Below are positions 21,779-31,648 of a stretch of DNA of 64,000 bases, piece after piece. The translations under genes and the position numbers were made by a program. The stretch's first letter is position 1; every line of letters starts with the position of its first letter. Under the pieces are notes generated by a model. It made no database searches. It was not told the DNA's origin and saw only the letters and a list, made by a program, of their open reading frames with translations. Location of the stretch: the NCBI GenBank assembly GCA_902587325.1, contig CACIKV010000004.1, forward strand, positions 1 through 64,000, written 5' to 3'. Source of the DNA: an uncultured Bacteroidota bacterium (GTDB taxonomy: Bacteria > Bacteroidota > Bacteroidia > Flavobacteriales > Flavobacteriaceae).

Positions 21779-23182
21779 ATGAAAAAAATATTTTGTATTC
21801 TTCTTATTCTTTTTTTTTCCTGTGATAAAAACAATCAACTTCCTAATGTAGTTTTGATTCTTACTGATGACTTGGGTTACAATGATGTTGGGTTTAATGG
21901 CTCAACTGAAATTTTCACACCTAATATTGATAAAATTGCTAGTAATGGTGTATTGTTTAAGGAAGGTTATGTTTCTTATCCAGTTTGCGGTCCAAGCAGG
22001 GCAGGTCTGATTACTGGCAGATATCAAGATACATTTGGTTTTGGTAAAAATCCATTATTTACCCCCAAAGACCCAAATATGGGTTTACCATTAACTGAAC
22101 AAACAATGGCAGATATGCTTAAATTATCAGATTATAGAACTTTTGCAGTTGGTAAGTGGCATTTAGGGGCACATGAAAGTTTAAGGCCATTAAAAAGAGG
22201 TTTTGATGAGTTTTTTGGTTTTTTGACTGGAGGTCATAGATATTTCCCTGAAGATTGGACTTTAGCTGATGAGACAGAAGTTAAAAGTCAAGGCCAAGCT
22301 TACAGAACTAAACTTTTAAGAAATGATAAAAGAATAGAAGAAAAAGAATATTTAACAGATGCACTTTCGAGAGAAAGTGTTGATTTTATCGATAGAAATT
22401 CAGAAAAACCATTTTTTATTTACTTAGCTTACAATGCACCACATGGTCCACTTCAAGCCACAAAAGAATATTTAGACAGGTACGACCACATCGATGATGA
22501 AAATAGAAAAACTTATGCAGCGATGGTAAGTGCCGTTGACGATGGAGTAGGGGATATAATTTCTAAGTTAAAAGAAAAAGGAATTTATGATAATACAATT
22601 ATATATTTTTTATCGGATAATGGAGGTAGGCTAAAAGGTGATTCTGATAATGGTGAATTGAGAGGAAAAAAGGGTAATTTATTTGAGGGAGGAATAAGAG
22701 TTCCTTTCGCTATGCAGTGGCCAAAAGAAATCAAAGGTGGACAAGTTTTTGACAGTCCAATAATTTCGCTTGATATTTTTGCAACGCTAAAAGAATTAAC
22801 ATCCCCTGAAATTAAATCTAAAAATAAAATACATGGTGTGAATCTAATACCATATCTAACGGGTGAAAATAAAAATGATCCTCACGAGTTTTTGTTTTGG
22901 AGAAATAATTTCATGCAAAATGATCCTAAATTAAGAATTGAAGGATCAGCTGCAAGAAATGGCGACTTCAAGTTTATTAAAAATAAAGAAACCGACGCGT
23001 TGTATAATCTGAGAGAAGAAATTTCAGAGCAAACAAATCTTAAATTTGATAAAAAAAATATTTATGATTCTCTGAGTATTGAATTTAAGAAATGGACTAG
23101 TACTTTAATGGAGCCAATCTTCTTAGGTTTATTAGCTAATGATGAATACAACAAATTAAACCCGGATAGATTTACATATTAA
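21779..23182 (+). CDS. Sulfatase, formylglycine type, lipoprotein
   Basis: VVLILTDDLGYNDVGFNGS, PVCGPSRAGLITG, SDNGG, FEGGIRVPFAMQWP; lipobox FFSCDK. Confidence 0.92.
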   Translation: MKKIFCILLILFFSCDKNNQLPNVVLILTDDLGYNDVGFNGSTEIFTPNIDKIASNGVLFKEGYVSYPVCGPSRAGLITGRYQDTFGFGKNPLFTPKDPNMGLPLTEQTMADMLKLSDYRTFAVGKWHLGAHESLRPLKRGFDEFFGFLTGGHRYFPEDWTLADETEVKSQGQAYRTKLLRNDKRIEEKEYLTDALSRESVDFIDRNSEKPFFIYLAYNAPHGPLQATKEYLDRYDHIDDENRKTYAAMVSAVDDGVGDIISKLKEKGIYDNTIIYFLSDNGGRLKGDSDNGELRGKKGNLFEGGIRVPFAMQWPKEIKGGQVFDSPIISLDIFATLKELTSPEIKSKNKIHGVNLIPYLTGENKNDPHEFLFWRNNFMQNDPKLRIEGSAARNGDFKFIKNKETDALYNLREEISEQTNLKFDKKNIYDSLSIEFKKWTSTLMEPIFLGLLANDEYNKLNPDRFTY

Positions 23183-24659
23183 TTAAATTTTGATTTAATC
23201 TTCCGCTTATTTTTTTTTCTTTAATTAATATTATTAAGCTGTCAACAAATTTTTGATTGTATTTTGGGTTTTTTTCTTTGGGAATCGGCGCATTATTAGA
23301 TAGTCTCCAATTATCTAAATCATTGTAGAGATTATTTGTTATGTCTTTGTTTACAATACTTAAATTTTCAGCTTCACTAGTGTCATTAGTTAAATTGTAC
23401 AGTTCTAATTCATTGTCTTCAAAATAATGGTGAAGTTTCCAATTTCCTTTAATTATAACAGAACCTGGTCTGGTTCTAAATAAAGGATCCTTACCATCGT
23501 CTTTTTGTACATTATATGCTTGTAAGTAGATTGGAAAATGAAAAAATAAAGCTCTGTCCTTCAACTTTTTTCCTCTGAAAATTGGATTAAGATCAAATCC
23601 GTCTAAGTTTAAGTTCTTATTTTTATAACCCACAATTTTTTTAATTGTTGGATAGAAATCAATATTACTAACTCTTTCATACGATTTTTTGTTAGCTTCC
23701 AACTTACCTTTCCAAGAAAAAATTAATGGAACTCTAATTCCACCTTCATAGTAAGACCCTTTACCAGCTCTTAGTGGATATTGATTTGAAATAGATCTTA
23801 TTCCTCCATTATCTGATGTAAAAATAATTAGAGTATTTTCTGTTAAATTTAATTCTTCAATTTTTGACAAAACTTTTCCAACATTTTCATCGAGTGAACG
23901 AATCATCCCAGCATAATCAGCTCTATAATGATTTTTATCAGAGGGTTTATTTTTAAAATAATTTGAATATTCTTTTTTTGACTGTATTGGAGTGTGAACT
24001 GAATAATAAGCTAAGTGGAGAAAAAATTTACTATCCTTATTATCATCAATAAAATTTATTGCCTCCTTGGTTAACCTATCTGTAAGGTATTCGCCCTTAG
24101 GACCATTCTCTAAATTAGGATTGGAATAAGGTGAGAAATAACCTCCTCTTGGCCCCCCAGATTCCCATCCACCAATATTTACATCAAAGCCCTGATCTTT
24201 TGGGTAGTGTCCTTTCTCACCTAAGTGCCATTTACCTACATGAGCGTTTACATATCCTTTTCTTTTAAGCATTTCAGCTATTGTAAAAAAATTAAGACTT
24301 AAATTTTCAGTATTTTTTATAGGTATAATTTTTCTAGTGTTATCTAATCCTCTATCAGATGGACTGACTGTATAGATTCCGTGACTAGGATGATATTTTC
24401 CTGACATCATAGTAGCTCGACTTGGAGCACAATTCGCTGAAGATGCATAACCATTTAAAAAAGTTATTCCACTTTTAGATAGTTTATCAATGTTGGGGGT
24501 TTCATAATATTTTGATCCCATGTAAGATAAATCTGTCCAACCCAAATCATCAGCAACGATTAAAATAATATTAGGATTGTCTAATTTTTTTTTATTACAC
24601 GAGAAAATAAATAATATTAAAAGGATTAAATAAATGAATTTTTTCATTTTTTTATTCAC
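23172..24659 (-). CDS. Sulfatase, formylglycine type, lipoprotein
   Basis: NIILIVADDLGWTDLSYMGS, ANCAPSRATMMSG, TSDNGG, YEGGIRVPLIFSW; lipobox FSCNK. Confidence 0.92.
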   Translation of the reverse strand: MNKKMKKFIYLILLILFIFSCNKKKLDNPNIILIVADDLGWTDLSYMGSKYYETPNIDKLSKSGITFLNGYASSANCAPSRATMMSGKYHPSHGIYTVSPSDRGLDNTRKIIPIKNTENLSLNFFTIAEMLKRKGYVNAHVGKWHLGEKGHYPKDQGFDVNIGGWESGGPRGGYFSPYSNPNLENGPKGEYLTDRLTKEAINFIDDNKDSKFFLHLAYYSVHTPIQSKKEYSNYFKNKPSDKNHYRADYAGMIRSLDENVGKVLSKIEELNLTENTLIIFTSDNGGIRSISNQYPLRAGKGSYYEGGIRVPLIFSWKGKLEANKKSYERVSNIDFYPTIKKIVGYKNKNLNLDGFDLNPIFRGKKLKDRALFFHFPIYLQAYNVQKDDGKDPLFRTRPGSVIIKGNWKLHHYFEDNELELYNLTNDTSEAENLSIVNKDITNNLYNDLDNWRLSNNAPIPKEKNPKYNQKFVDSLIILIKEKKISGRLNQNLINM

Positions 24660-26526
24660 TTTCAGTTAGATAATTCATTCTTCTGTTAACTAATGCATTT
24701 TCTTCTCTCAGAGGTGGAAGCCAATTCTCTGGAAAAACTCTTTTATTTAGATTTAGTTTATAATTAGGATTAGAAGTTTTTATATTGGCCAAGGTATTTA
24801 ACATTAGGTTTGTCTCTGCCTCAAAATTTGATTTTTTTAATAATGAATTAATTTTTGAATCACTGATTTCAAGATTATTCAAAAGCATAAACTCTGCAGC
24901 TCTCATTCTCACTAAATTTTCAGGGTCATTTTCAAAAATAGAATTTATTTGTTTTTTATTTTCTAATGCTTTGCTAGCAAATGATGAACTTACTATTAAT
25001 CCCCAATATCTAACCCATGGGTTAATATCATTTAGCGCATCTTGTATTTTAGATGACACTTGTTTATAATCATTCAGCGAGAGGTCTGAAATTTTGATTA
25101 ATCTAGATATTAAATCTTTATTTTTTTCTGAATAACTAACGATATCATCAAGACCATTTTCTAATAAATGTGGTTCAGGAATAAAACTTAAATCATTAAT
25201 TGAAACTAAATGATCATTCAATTTTCTCCTTAAATCAAGTAATATTTCAATGTAATTTTTGTCCTTAGCTAAGTTTTTTATTTCATGAGGATCTTCATCG
25301 ATATTGTATAGTGCTTCAGGTGCTCTAGGTTTAAAAAACTGACTTTGAACATCATTCAATTTTCCTTCCTGAAATAATTTATACCATTCTTTGTAAGCCA
25401 ACATTTTGTACCTGTAAAAATTATATAATCCATCAACATTAAATGGTTGATAATTTCTGATGTATTTATATTTTCCAACCCTAACTGATCTCACCAAATC
25501 ATATTTTTCATCAAATCTATCAGCATAGCCAAACGTTGTGTTTTGTTTTTCAAGCTTAGATTTTTTTAATTTTTTACCAAGAAATGGTTTACCGTCAACT
25601 GATCTTGGAATTTCAATTCCAGCAAGTGATAGAACAGTTGGTACTAAATCAACAAATTCTACAAAAGTGGAAGTTCTAGAACCAGCTTTGAATGGAGATA
25701 ATTTTTTAAATTTTTCAGGAACACGGACAACTAGAGGAACATTTAAACCACTTTCATAAATATAGCCCTTACTTCTAGGCAATACTCCACCATGATCTGC
25801 ATAGTAAAATATTATGGTATTATCAAGTAGATTTTCATCTTCAAGTTTTTTTATAAATTTCCCTATCTCTTTATCAACATCTTTGTGATGTTTGTGATAA
25901 AGAGATTGTGTGTATCTAAAAGTTGGAGTATCAGGATGGTAAGGGAAAGGTTTGACACTATCTAAATTATTGGTCTTTAATGCATTTTCTAAATGTTCTT
26001 GATCAAAGTGTAATTGTCCTTCGTGGGTATTATGAAAATTTTGTACATGAAAAAATGGTTGATCTTTTTTTCTGTTTTTATAAGAAGCTTTTCCTGATGA
26101 TTCATCCCAAATTTCACCGTCTTTAATAAAATTATAATCTTCTTTTGAGTTATTGCTTGTATAGTATCCAGCTTCTTTTAAATAAACAGGTAGAGGCTTA
26201 ACATCATCCGGTAATTTAACTAATGACATTCTTCTGTGATATTGAGTGCCTATTCTTGGTGAATAAACGCCAGTAATGATTGTGCTTCTGGCAACCGAAC
26301 AAACAGGTGCATTTGAAAAAGCATTGTTAAATACAACACCTTCGGATGCTAAAGAAGAAACATTAGGCATTTCAGCTCCGCCTTTTGTATATAAGTTCAT
26401 GTAGTGCAGTGAATTATCTTCTGTTACTATCCAAAGTATGTTAGGCTTTGGATCTAATTCGTCATTGCATGATGAAATAATGAAAACGAAAATTAATAGT
26501 AAATATTTTTTCATAAATTTTACCAA
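24652..26526 (-). CDS. Sulfatase (heparan N-sulfatase-like) with C-terminal HEAT-like extension, lipoprotein
   Basis: NILWIVTEDNSLHYMNLYT, variant active site CSVAR (APVCSVARSTIITG), YYADHGGVLPRSKGYIYESGLNVPLVVR; helical repeat-like C-terminus. Confidence 0.88.
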   Translation of the reverse strand: MVKFMKKYLLLIFVFIISSCNDELDPKPNILWIVTEDNSLHYMNLYTKGGAEMPNVSSLASEGVVFNNAFSNAPVCSVARSTIITGVYSPRIGTQYHRRMSLVKLPDDVKPLPVYLKEAGYYTSNNSKEDYNFIKDGEIWDESSGKASYKNRKKDQPFFHVQNFHNTHEGQLHFDQEHLENALKTNNLDSVKPFPYHPDTPTFRYTQSLYHKHHKDVDKEIGKFIKKLEDENLLDNTIIFYYADHGGVLPRSKGYIYESGLNVPLVVRVPEKFKKLSPFKAGSRTSTFVEFVDLVPTVLSLAGIEIPRSVDGKPFLGKKLKKSKLEKQNTTFGYADRFDEKYDLVRSVRVGKYKYIRNYQPFNVDGLYNFYRYKMLAYKEWYKLFQEGKLNDVQSQFFKPRAPEALYNIDEDPHEIKNLAKDKNYIEILLDLRRKLNDHLVSINDLSFIPEPHLLENGLDDIVSYSEKNKDLISRLIKISDLSLNDYKQVSSKIQDALNDINPWVRYWGLIVSSSFASKALENKKQINSIFENDPENLVRMRAAEFMLLNNLEISDSKINSLLKKSNFEAETNLMLNTLANIKTSNPNYKLNLNKRVFPENWLPPLREENALVNRRMNYLTESE

Positions 26527-28208
26527 AATAAAGCATACAATAATGCTGTAATAAGTAGAACTGCAAAAGCTGCTAAATTAAATACCTTATCAGTTTCAAA
26601 AAGTTTTTTGCTTAACGTAATTCCTTTAGGATCATCGCCTTTGTTTTCTATACCACTAATGATATATATAACAAATAGAGTTCCCAGGCATGTCAACATC
26701 ATTTGATGCATGAATGGAAGATTTAGGAAAATAATTGAATCACTCCAACCATTTGGGGCAACTTTGAAATACATTGCAATAGGAATTGATAATATTACAC
26801 CCCAAATAGATGCATTATTTGTTGCTTTTTTGTAAAACAACCCCATTAAAAATACAGCTAAAATACCCGGGCTAACTACACCAGTATATTCTTGAATAAA
26901 TTGAAAAACTTGACCTAAGCTTCCCAGTTGAGGCGCGATGATGGTTGCAGTTATTAAGGCAATTAAACCAGTTAATCTACCAACCTTAACCATTTTTATA
27001 TCATTTGCTTTTTTATTAATTAAAGATTTATAGATATCCATAGTAAATATCGTTGAAGTTGAATTAACCATTGAAGCAAGTGATGATACTATTGCTGCTG
27101 CTAGTGCAGCTAAAATCAACCCTTTTAAACCAACAGGAACAAAATTCTTTATTAGCCAAGGTGCAGCATTATCATTTGCAATATTCCCTGAATTACCTAA
27201 AAAACCTTCAGCTCCTAAAAGATCAATATTTAAAGAACCAGTCGATGGATCTAAATTCATAACATAAGCAATAATACCTGGCAATACAACAATAACTGGA
27301 ATAATTAATTTAAGAAATGCAGCAAATACAATTCCTTTTTGTCCTTCTCTAAGGTTTTTTGCAGCCAATGTTCTTTGAATAATGTATTGATTAAAGCCCC
27401 AATAATATAAGTTTGCAACCCACATTCCACCTATCAAAACAGCCAGGCCTGGTAAGTCCCACCAGGCATCGCGACCATTAGGGGTAATAATTTCCCCTTT
27501 AGAGAGAATCATCGAAAAACGTTCTGGAGCAGTATTATAAACATGAGTAATTCCATCAATGAAATTACCACTTTCCGTAACATTGGATAAAGCAAAGTAA
27601 GTCATTAACAATCCTCCAATAATAAGTAGAACAACTTGTACTACATCTGTCCAAGCAACAGCAGCTAGGCCACCCCACAGAGAATAAGCCGCGGCAAACA
27701 ATGCTAATCCAATTATACTGTTTATCAAAATACTACCATCACCACTTCCTATAATTGTATCTAGTGCCTTTCCGCCTAGAAAAAGAACGGTTGTAAGGTT
27801 CACAAACACAAATAATGCAATCCAAAACATTGCTAATATTGTTTTTAGATTTGAGCTAAATCTTTTTTCAATAAATTCAGGGATTGTATAAAGTTTTTTT
27901 TCAATAAAAATTGGTAGAAAGTATTTTGCAACTACCAATAAAGTAATTGCTGCCATCCATTCATATGAAGCGATGGCAAGTCCCAAAGCAAATCCAGAAC
28001 CTGACATACCAATAAATTGCTCGGCTGAAATATTGGCAGCTATTAAGGATGCACCAATAGCCCACCAAGGTAATGACTTACCAGCCAAAAAGTAATCTTC
28101 AGCACTTTTTGCTTTTCCATCCTTAGTCCTAGAGACGTATAAACCAATTGAAAGAATTATTATTGCATACAAAGAAAAAACTACAAAATCTACAGTAGAA
28201 AAATCCAT
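26520..28208 (-). CDS. Sodium/solute symporter (SSS family, SGLT-like)
   Basis: 562 aa, multi-TM; AEDYFLAGKSLPWWAIGASLIAANISAEQFIGMSGSGF, QYIIQRTLAAKN. Confidence 0.92.
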   Translation of the reverse strand: MDFSTVDFVVFSLYAIIILSIGLYVSRTKDGKAKSAEDYFLAGKSLPWWAIGASLIAANISAEQFIGMSGSGFALGLAIASYEWMAAITLLVVAKYFLPIFIEKKLYTIPEFIEKRFSSNLKTILAMFWIALFVFVNLTTVLFLGGKALDTIIGSGDGSILINSIIGLALFAAAYSLWGGLAAVAWTDVVQVVLLIIGGLLMTYFALSNVTESGNFIDGITHVYNTAPERFSMILSKGEIITPNGRDAWWDLPGLAVLIGGMWVANLYYWGFNQYIIQRTLAAKNLREGQKGIVFAAFLKLIIPVIVVLPGIIAYVMNLDPSTGSLNIDLLGAEGFLGNSGNIANDNAAPWLIKNFVPVGLKGLILAALAAAIVSSLASMVNSTSTIFTMDIYKSLINKKANDIKMVKVGRLTGLIALITATIIAPQLGSLGQVFQFIQEYTGVVSPGILAVFLMGLFYKKATNNASIWGVILSIPIAMYFKVAPNGWSDSIIFLNLPFMHQMMLTCLGTLFVIYIISGIENKGDDPKGITLSKKLFETDKVFNLAAFAVLLITALLYALFW

Positions 28209-28462
28209 AAATATTATTTTTAGTATTATTATTATTACAATTTTTAAGCTAAAAAGTTACGTATCTATCAAAATTTAGCTATTTAATTATAAAGATGTTA
28301 AAATTAGACCTTAATTTTTATCAATAATACATCTAAAGACCCTCTAATACTTCCATTAATTACCATAAAACCATCAAAAATTATCATTGCATTAACTTTT
28401 AATCGACGGCAATATACTCAATTACATATAATTATATACTTTTAAAATTCAACTAAACAAAT

Positions 28463-31400
28463 ATGTATACAATGAAAAAAACACGCATTAACGTATTAAG
28501 TCTGTTATTATCTTTTGCTTTTCTATTTGTTTCAATTAATGTTTTTTCTCAACAAATGGTATCAGGAACAGTTTCTGATGCAGAGGGAAATCCACTTCCA
28601 GGAGTTAGTATTGTAGAAATGAACACTACTAACGGAGTAGTAAGTGATTTTGATGGAAACTTTCAGTTAAGCGTTGATAGCAATGCAGTTTTAGTATTTA
28701 GTTATTTAGGGTTTATAACTCAGGAGGTTAGTGATTTATCATCCTCCATGTCAGTTACACTTGAAGAGGATGTATCCAAACTTGAAGAGGTAGTTGTTGT
28801 TGGTTATGGATCTCAAACAAAGAAAACATTAACTGGAGCTGTTGGTACAGTATCATCCGAATCACTAACACTTAGGCCTGCTACAAATACAAGTGAGCTT
28901 ATGATGGGTCAAGTTGCTGGATTATCCACAAGACAAGCTGGAGCTCTTCCTGGAGCATCTTTCGCAACATTAAGAATTAGAAACTTTGAAGCTCCTTTAG
29001 TCATAGTAGATGGTATAGTTGCTACTTTTGGTCAAGTTGACCCAAATGATATTGAATCTATTTCTGTACTAAAAGATGGTGCTGCGTCAATATATGGTGC
29101 TCGAGCTGGTAATGGTGTAATATTAGTTACAACCAAAAGAGGAACTGATAGAGGCGAAGGTGCAAAATTTGCCTATCATGGTACAACCACTTGGTCATCT
29201 CTAACAGTTACACCTAATACTTTAGGAGTTCATGATTATGGTCAACTTTTAGAGGAAAATGGATTAGGTTTTGAAAATGAGGCGCCTGGATATTTATCCT
29301 GGGATGCTACAAGAAAGAAAGTTTATAATAATTTAACTGGTGAAGATTTTGCTGGATTTGACTGGTATGAATCTATATATAGAGATTGGACTCCTCAAAC
29401 ACAGCATAACTTAAGTGCAAGAGGAAGAAGTAAAGGAATTGGTTATTTTGTTTCAATTGGATTTACCGATACTGAAAGTGCATTTCGTGATGCAGATTAT
29501 ACACACGAGAGATACAATATCAGATCTAATTTAGATATGCAGTTTACAGATAAGTTATCTGCTCAATTAGACATATCATATTTTCAAACAACTCTTGATA
29601 GAGCAAACTTTGGATTAACAGAGATGTATAACAGGCTAAGTACAGGTAAACCTACACACATGCCAATTTATCCAGACCCTAGTTATCCATCCCATTCTGG
29701 AGCAGCAACACCATATTCCCCGATATACATGCTCAAAAAGGAATTTGCTGGTACTAGAGTAGATCGTGATAATAACTTAAGAGGTGCAATCAGTTTGACA
29801 TATGATGTTCCTTTTATTGATGGTTTAGAAGCAACAGCTAGTCTTAATATGGAGGCTCAAAATGAGTGGAATAAAAATATCGTAAAGCAGTTCATGATGT
29901 ATACTTATGATCCATCATATGGTGAAGGTGATGCAGCATATATTCCATTTGGAACATATCAAAGGGATAACATCAGTGTTAATGCTGATAGAGATATGGA
30001 ATTACTTCCAAGATTTTCTTTAAGCTATGAAAAAGAATTTGAGGATAGTGAATTAAAAGCTCTATTTGTTGCAGAATCTACAACATTTAAAAGAGACTAT
30101 TTAATGGGATCTAGAACGGATCCTTTATCTTTTGAGGCACCTTATCTAAATTATTCTTCAGAAGCTGAGAAAGACAATGCTGAAATTTTTTCAGAAAGTG
30201 CTAGATCTAGTTATGTTACTAGGGTAAACTATAGTTTAAAGGACAAGTATTTATTTGAAGCCATTGTAAGAGCTGATGCAACTGCCAGATATTCTGTAGA
30301 AGGAAGATGGGGTGTATTTCCTGCTTTTAGCTTTGGATGGAGAATTTCTGAAGAAGATTTTATGAAAGACAGCTCTACGTGGAACAACTTAAAACTTAGA
30401 CTTTCTCATGGAATTATGGGTAATGATGCTGTTTCTAATTTTGATTTTTTAACAGGATACAATATTTCCAATGGGTTCTATTTATTTGGAGGACAACCTT
30501 ATCCAATTATCGCATCTGCTGGTCTTGCTAATGCTTTAGTTACTTGGGAAACAATGTCCATCTCAAATATTGGTATTGATGGAACATTGTGGGATGGAGC
30601 ACTTGGTTTTGAATTAGATATTTTTTACAGATTAAGAGAGGATATGTTGGCATTGCCTGATGCAGATATACCATTTCACTTTGGAGCAGAACTGCCGAGA
30701 ACTAACTTAAATTCAAAAGATAATAGAGGATTTGATTTAATGATAAAACACAAAGGTAAAGTAGGTAATAAATTTTCTTATGAAATTAATCCAATGATTT
30801 CTTATTCTAGAGGAAAATTTGTGAAATTGGAAGAAAATATTCTACCTACCACTGGTGTCGATGAAGCTACTTTACAAGCTAATTTGGATTATAATAATAG
30901 ATATGTCCGAACTGGAAGATGGGATGATTTACAATGGGGATATACAACAAATGGATTCTTCACTAGCCAAGCTCAAATTGATGCTCACCCAGTTGATCAG
31001 GATACAGCTGGAAATTCAACATTAATAGTTGGTGATTTAATTTATACTGATCATAATGGTGATGGAATAATCGACTGGAGAGATCAAGTCGTTATTGGTC
31101 AAGGAGGTATGCCTAAATGGAATTTTAGTGCTTGGACAAGTGCAAGGTGGGGTAACTGGAGTATTGACGCTTTATGGCAAGGTGCTTCTGGTTATTCTAT
31201 TGCCTTCTCTGGAAGTGGTAGTTGGCAAGGATTAAATAGTCATCAAGGAATTCCAAAGCAATTTGTTTTTGATAACAGATCATTGGTAGATGCTAATGGA
31301 GATATTTCAGTACTTAGAGCTTTCCCTCCTACAAATAATACTGGAGGTGCAACACCTAATAATAACTTTTCTAACGACTTTTCAAGGCTACCCACAACTT

Positions 31401-31624
31401 ACTTAAGGCTAAAAACTTTAAATGTGAGTTTCAATGTACCTAAAAGTCTGACAAATAGATTAGGTATCGATAATGCTCAAATATATGTAGGTGGATCAAA
31501 CCTTATTACATTTGATAATCTGGGGTTATTCTCAGGTGAACACGACCCAGAAATTCTTGGGGCAAACGATAGAGATTATCCAAACGTAAAAACTGTGACA
31601 ACAGGGATCAAAATTGGATTTTAA
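28463..31624 (+). CDS. SusC-like TonB-dependent outer membrane receptor
   Basis: Carboxypeptidase-D-like domain (GTVSDAEGNPLPGVSIVEMNTTNGVVSDFDGNF), EEVVVVGYGSQTKKTLTGAV, plug motif SISVLKDGAASIYGARAGNGVILVTTK. Confidence 0.97.
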   Translation: MYTMKKTRINVLSLLLSFAFLFVSINVFSQQMVSGTVSDAEGNPLPGVSIVEMNTTNGVVSDFDGNFQLSVDSNAVLVFSYLGFITQEVSDLSSSMSVTLEEDVSKLEEVVVVGYGSQTKKTLTGAVGTVSSESLTLRPATNTSELMMGQVAGLSTRQAGALPGASFATLRIRNFEAPLVIVDGIVATFGQVDPNDIESISVLKDGAASIYGARAGNGVILVTTKRGTDRGEGAKFAYHGTTTWSSLTVTPNTLGVHDYGQLLEENGLGFENEAPGYLSWDATRKKVYNNLTGEDFAGFDWYESIYRDWTPQTQHNLSARGRSKGIGYFVSIGFTDTESAFRDADYTHERYNIRSNLDMQFTDKLSAQLDISYFQTTLDRANFGLTEMYNRLSTGKPTHMPIYPDPSYPSHSGAATPYSPIYMLKKEFAGTRVDRDNNLRGAISLTYDVPFIDGLEATASLNMEAQNEWNKNIVKQFMMYTYDPSYGEGDAAYIPFGTYQRDNISVNADRDMELLPRFSLSYEKEFEDSELKALFVAESTTFKRDYLMGSRTDPLSFEAPYLNYSSEAEKDNAEIFSESARSSYVTRVNYSLKDKYLFEAIVRADATARYSVEGRWGVFPAFSFGWRISEEDFMKDSSTWNNLKLRLSHGIMGNDAVSNFDFLTGYNISNGFYLFGGQPYPIIASAGLANALVTWETMSISNIGIDGTLWDGALGFELDIFYRLREDMLALPDADIPFHFGAELPRTNLNSKDNRGFDLMIKHKGKVGNKFSYEINPMISYSRGKFVKLEENILPTTGVDEATLQANLDYNNRYVRTGRWDDLQWGYTTNGFFTSQAQIDAHPVDQDTAGNSTLIVGDLIYTDHNGDGIIDWRDQVVIGQGGMPKWNFSAWTSARWGNWSIDALWQGASGYSIAFSGSGSWQGLNSHQGIPKQFVFDNRSLVDANGDISVLRAFPPTNNTGGATPNNNFSNDFSRLPTTYLRLKTLNVSFNVPKSLTNRLGIDNAQIYVGGSNLITFDNLGLFSGEHDPEILGANDRDYPNVKTVTTGIKIGF

Positions 31625-31648
31625 TTAAAAAATAAATAAATTTATATT

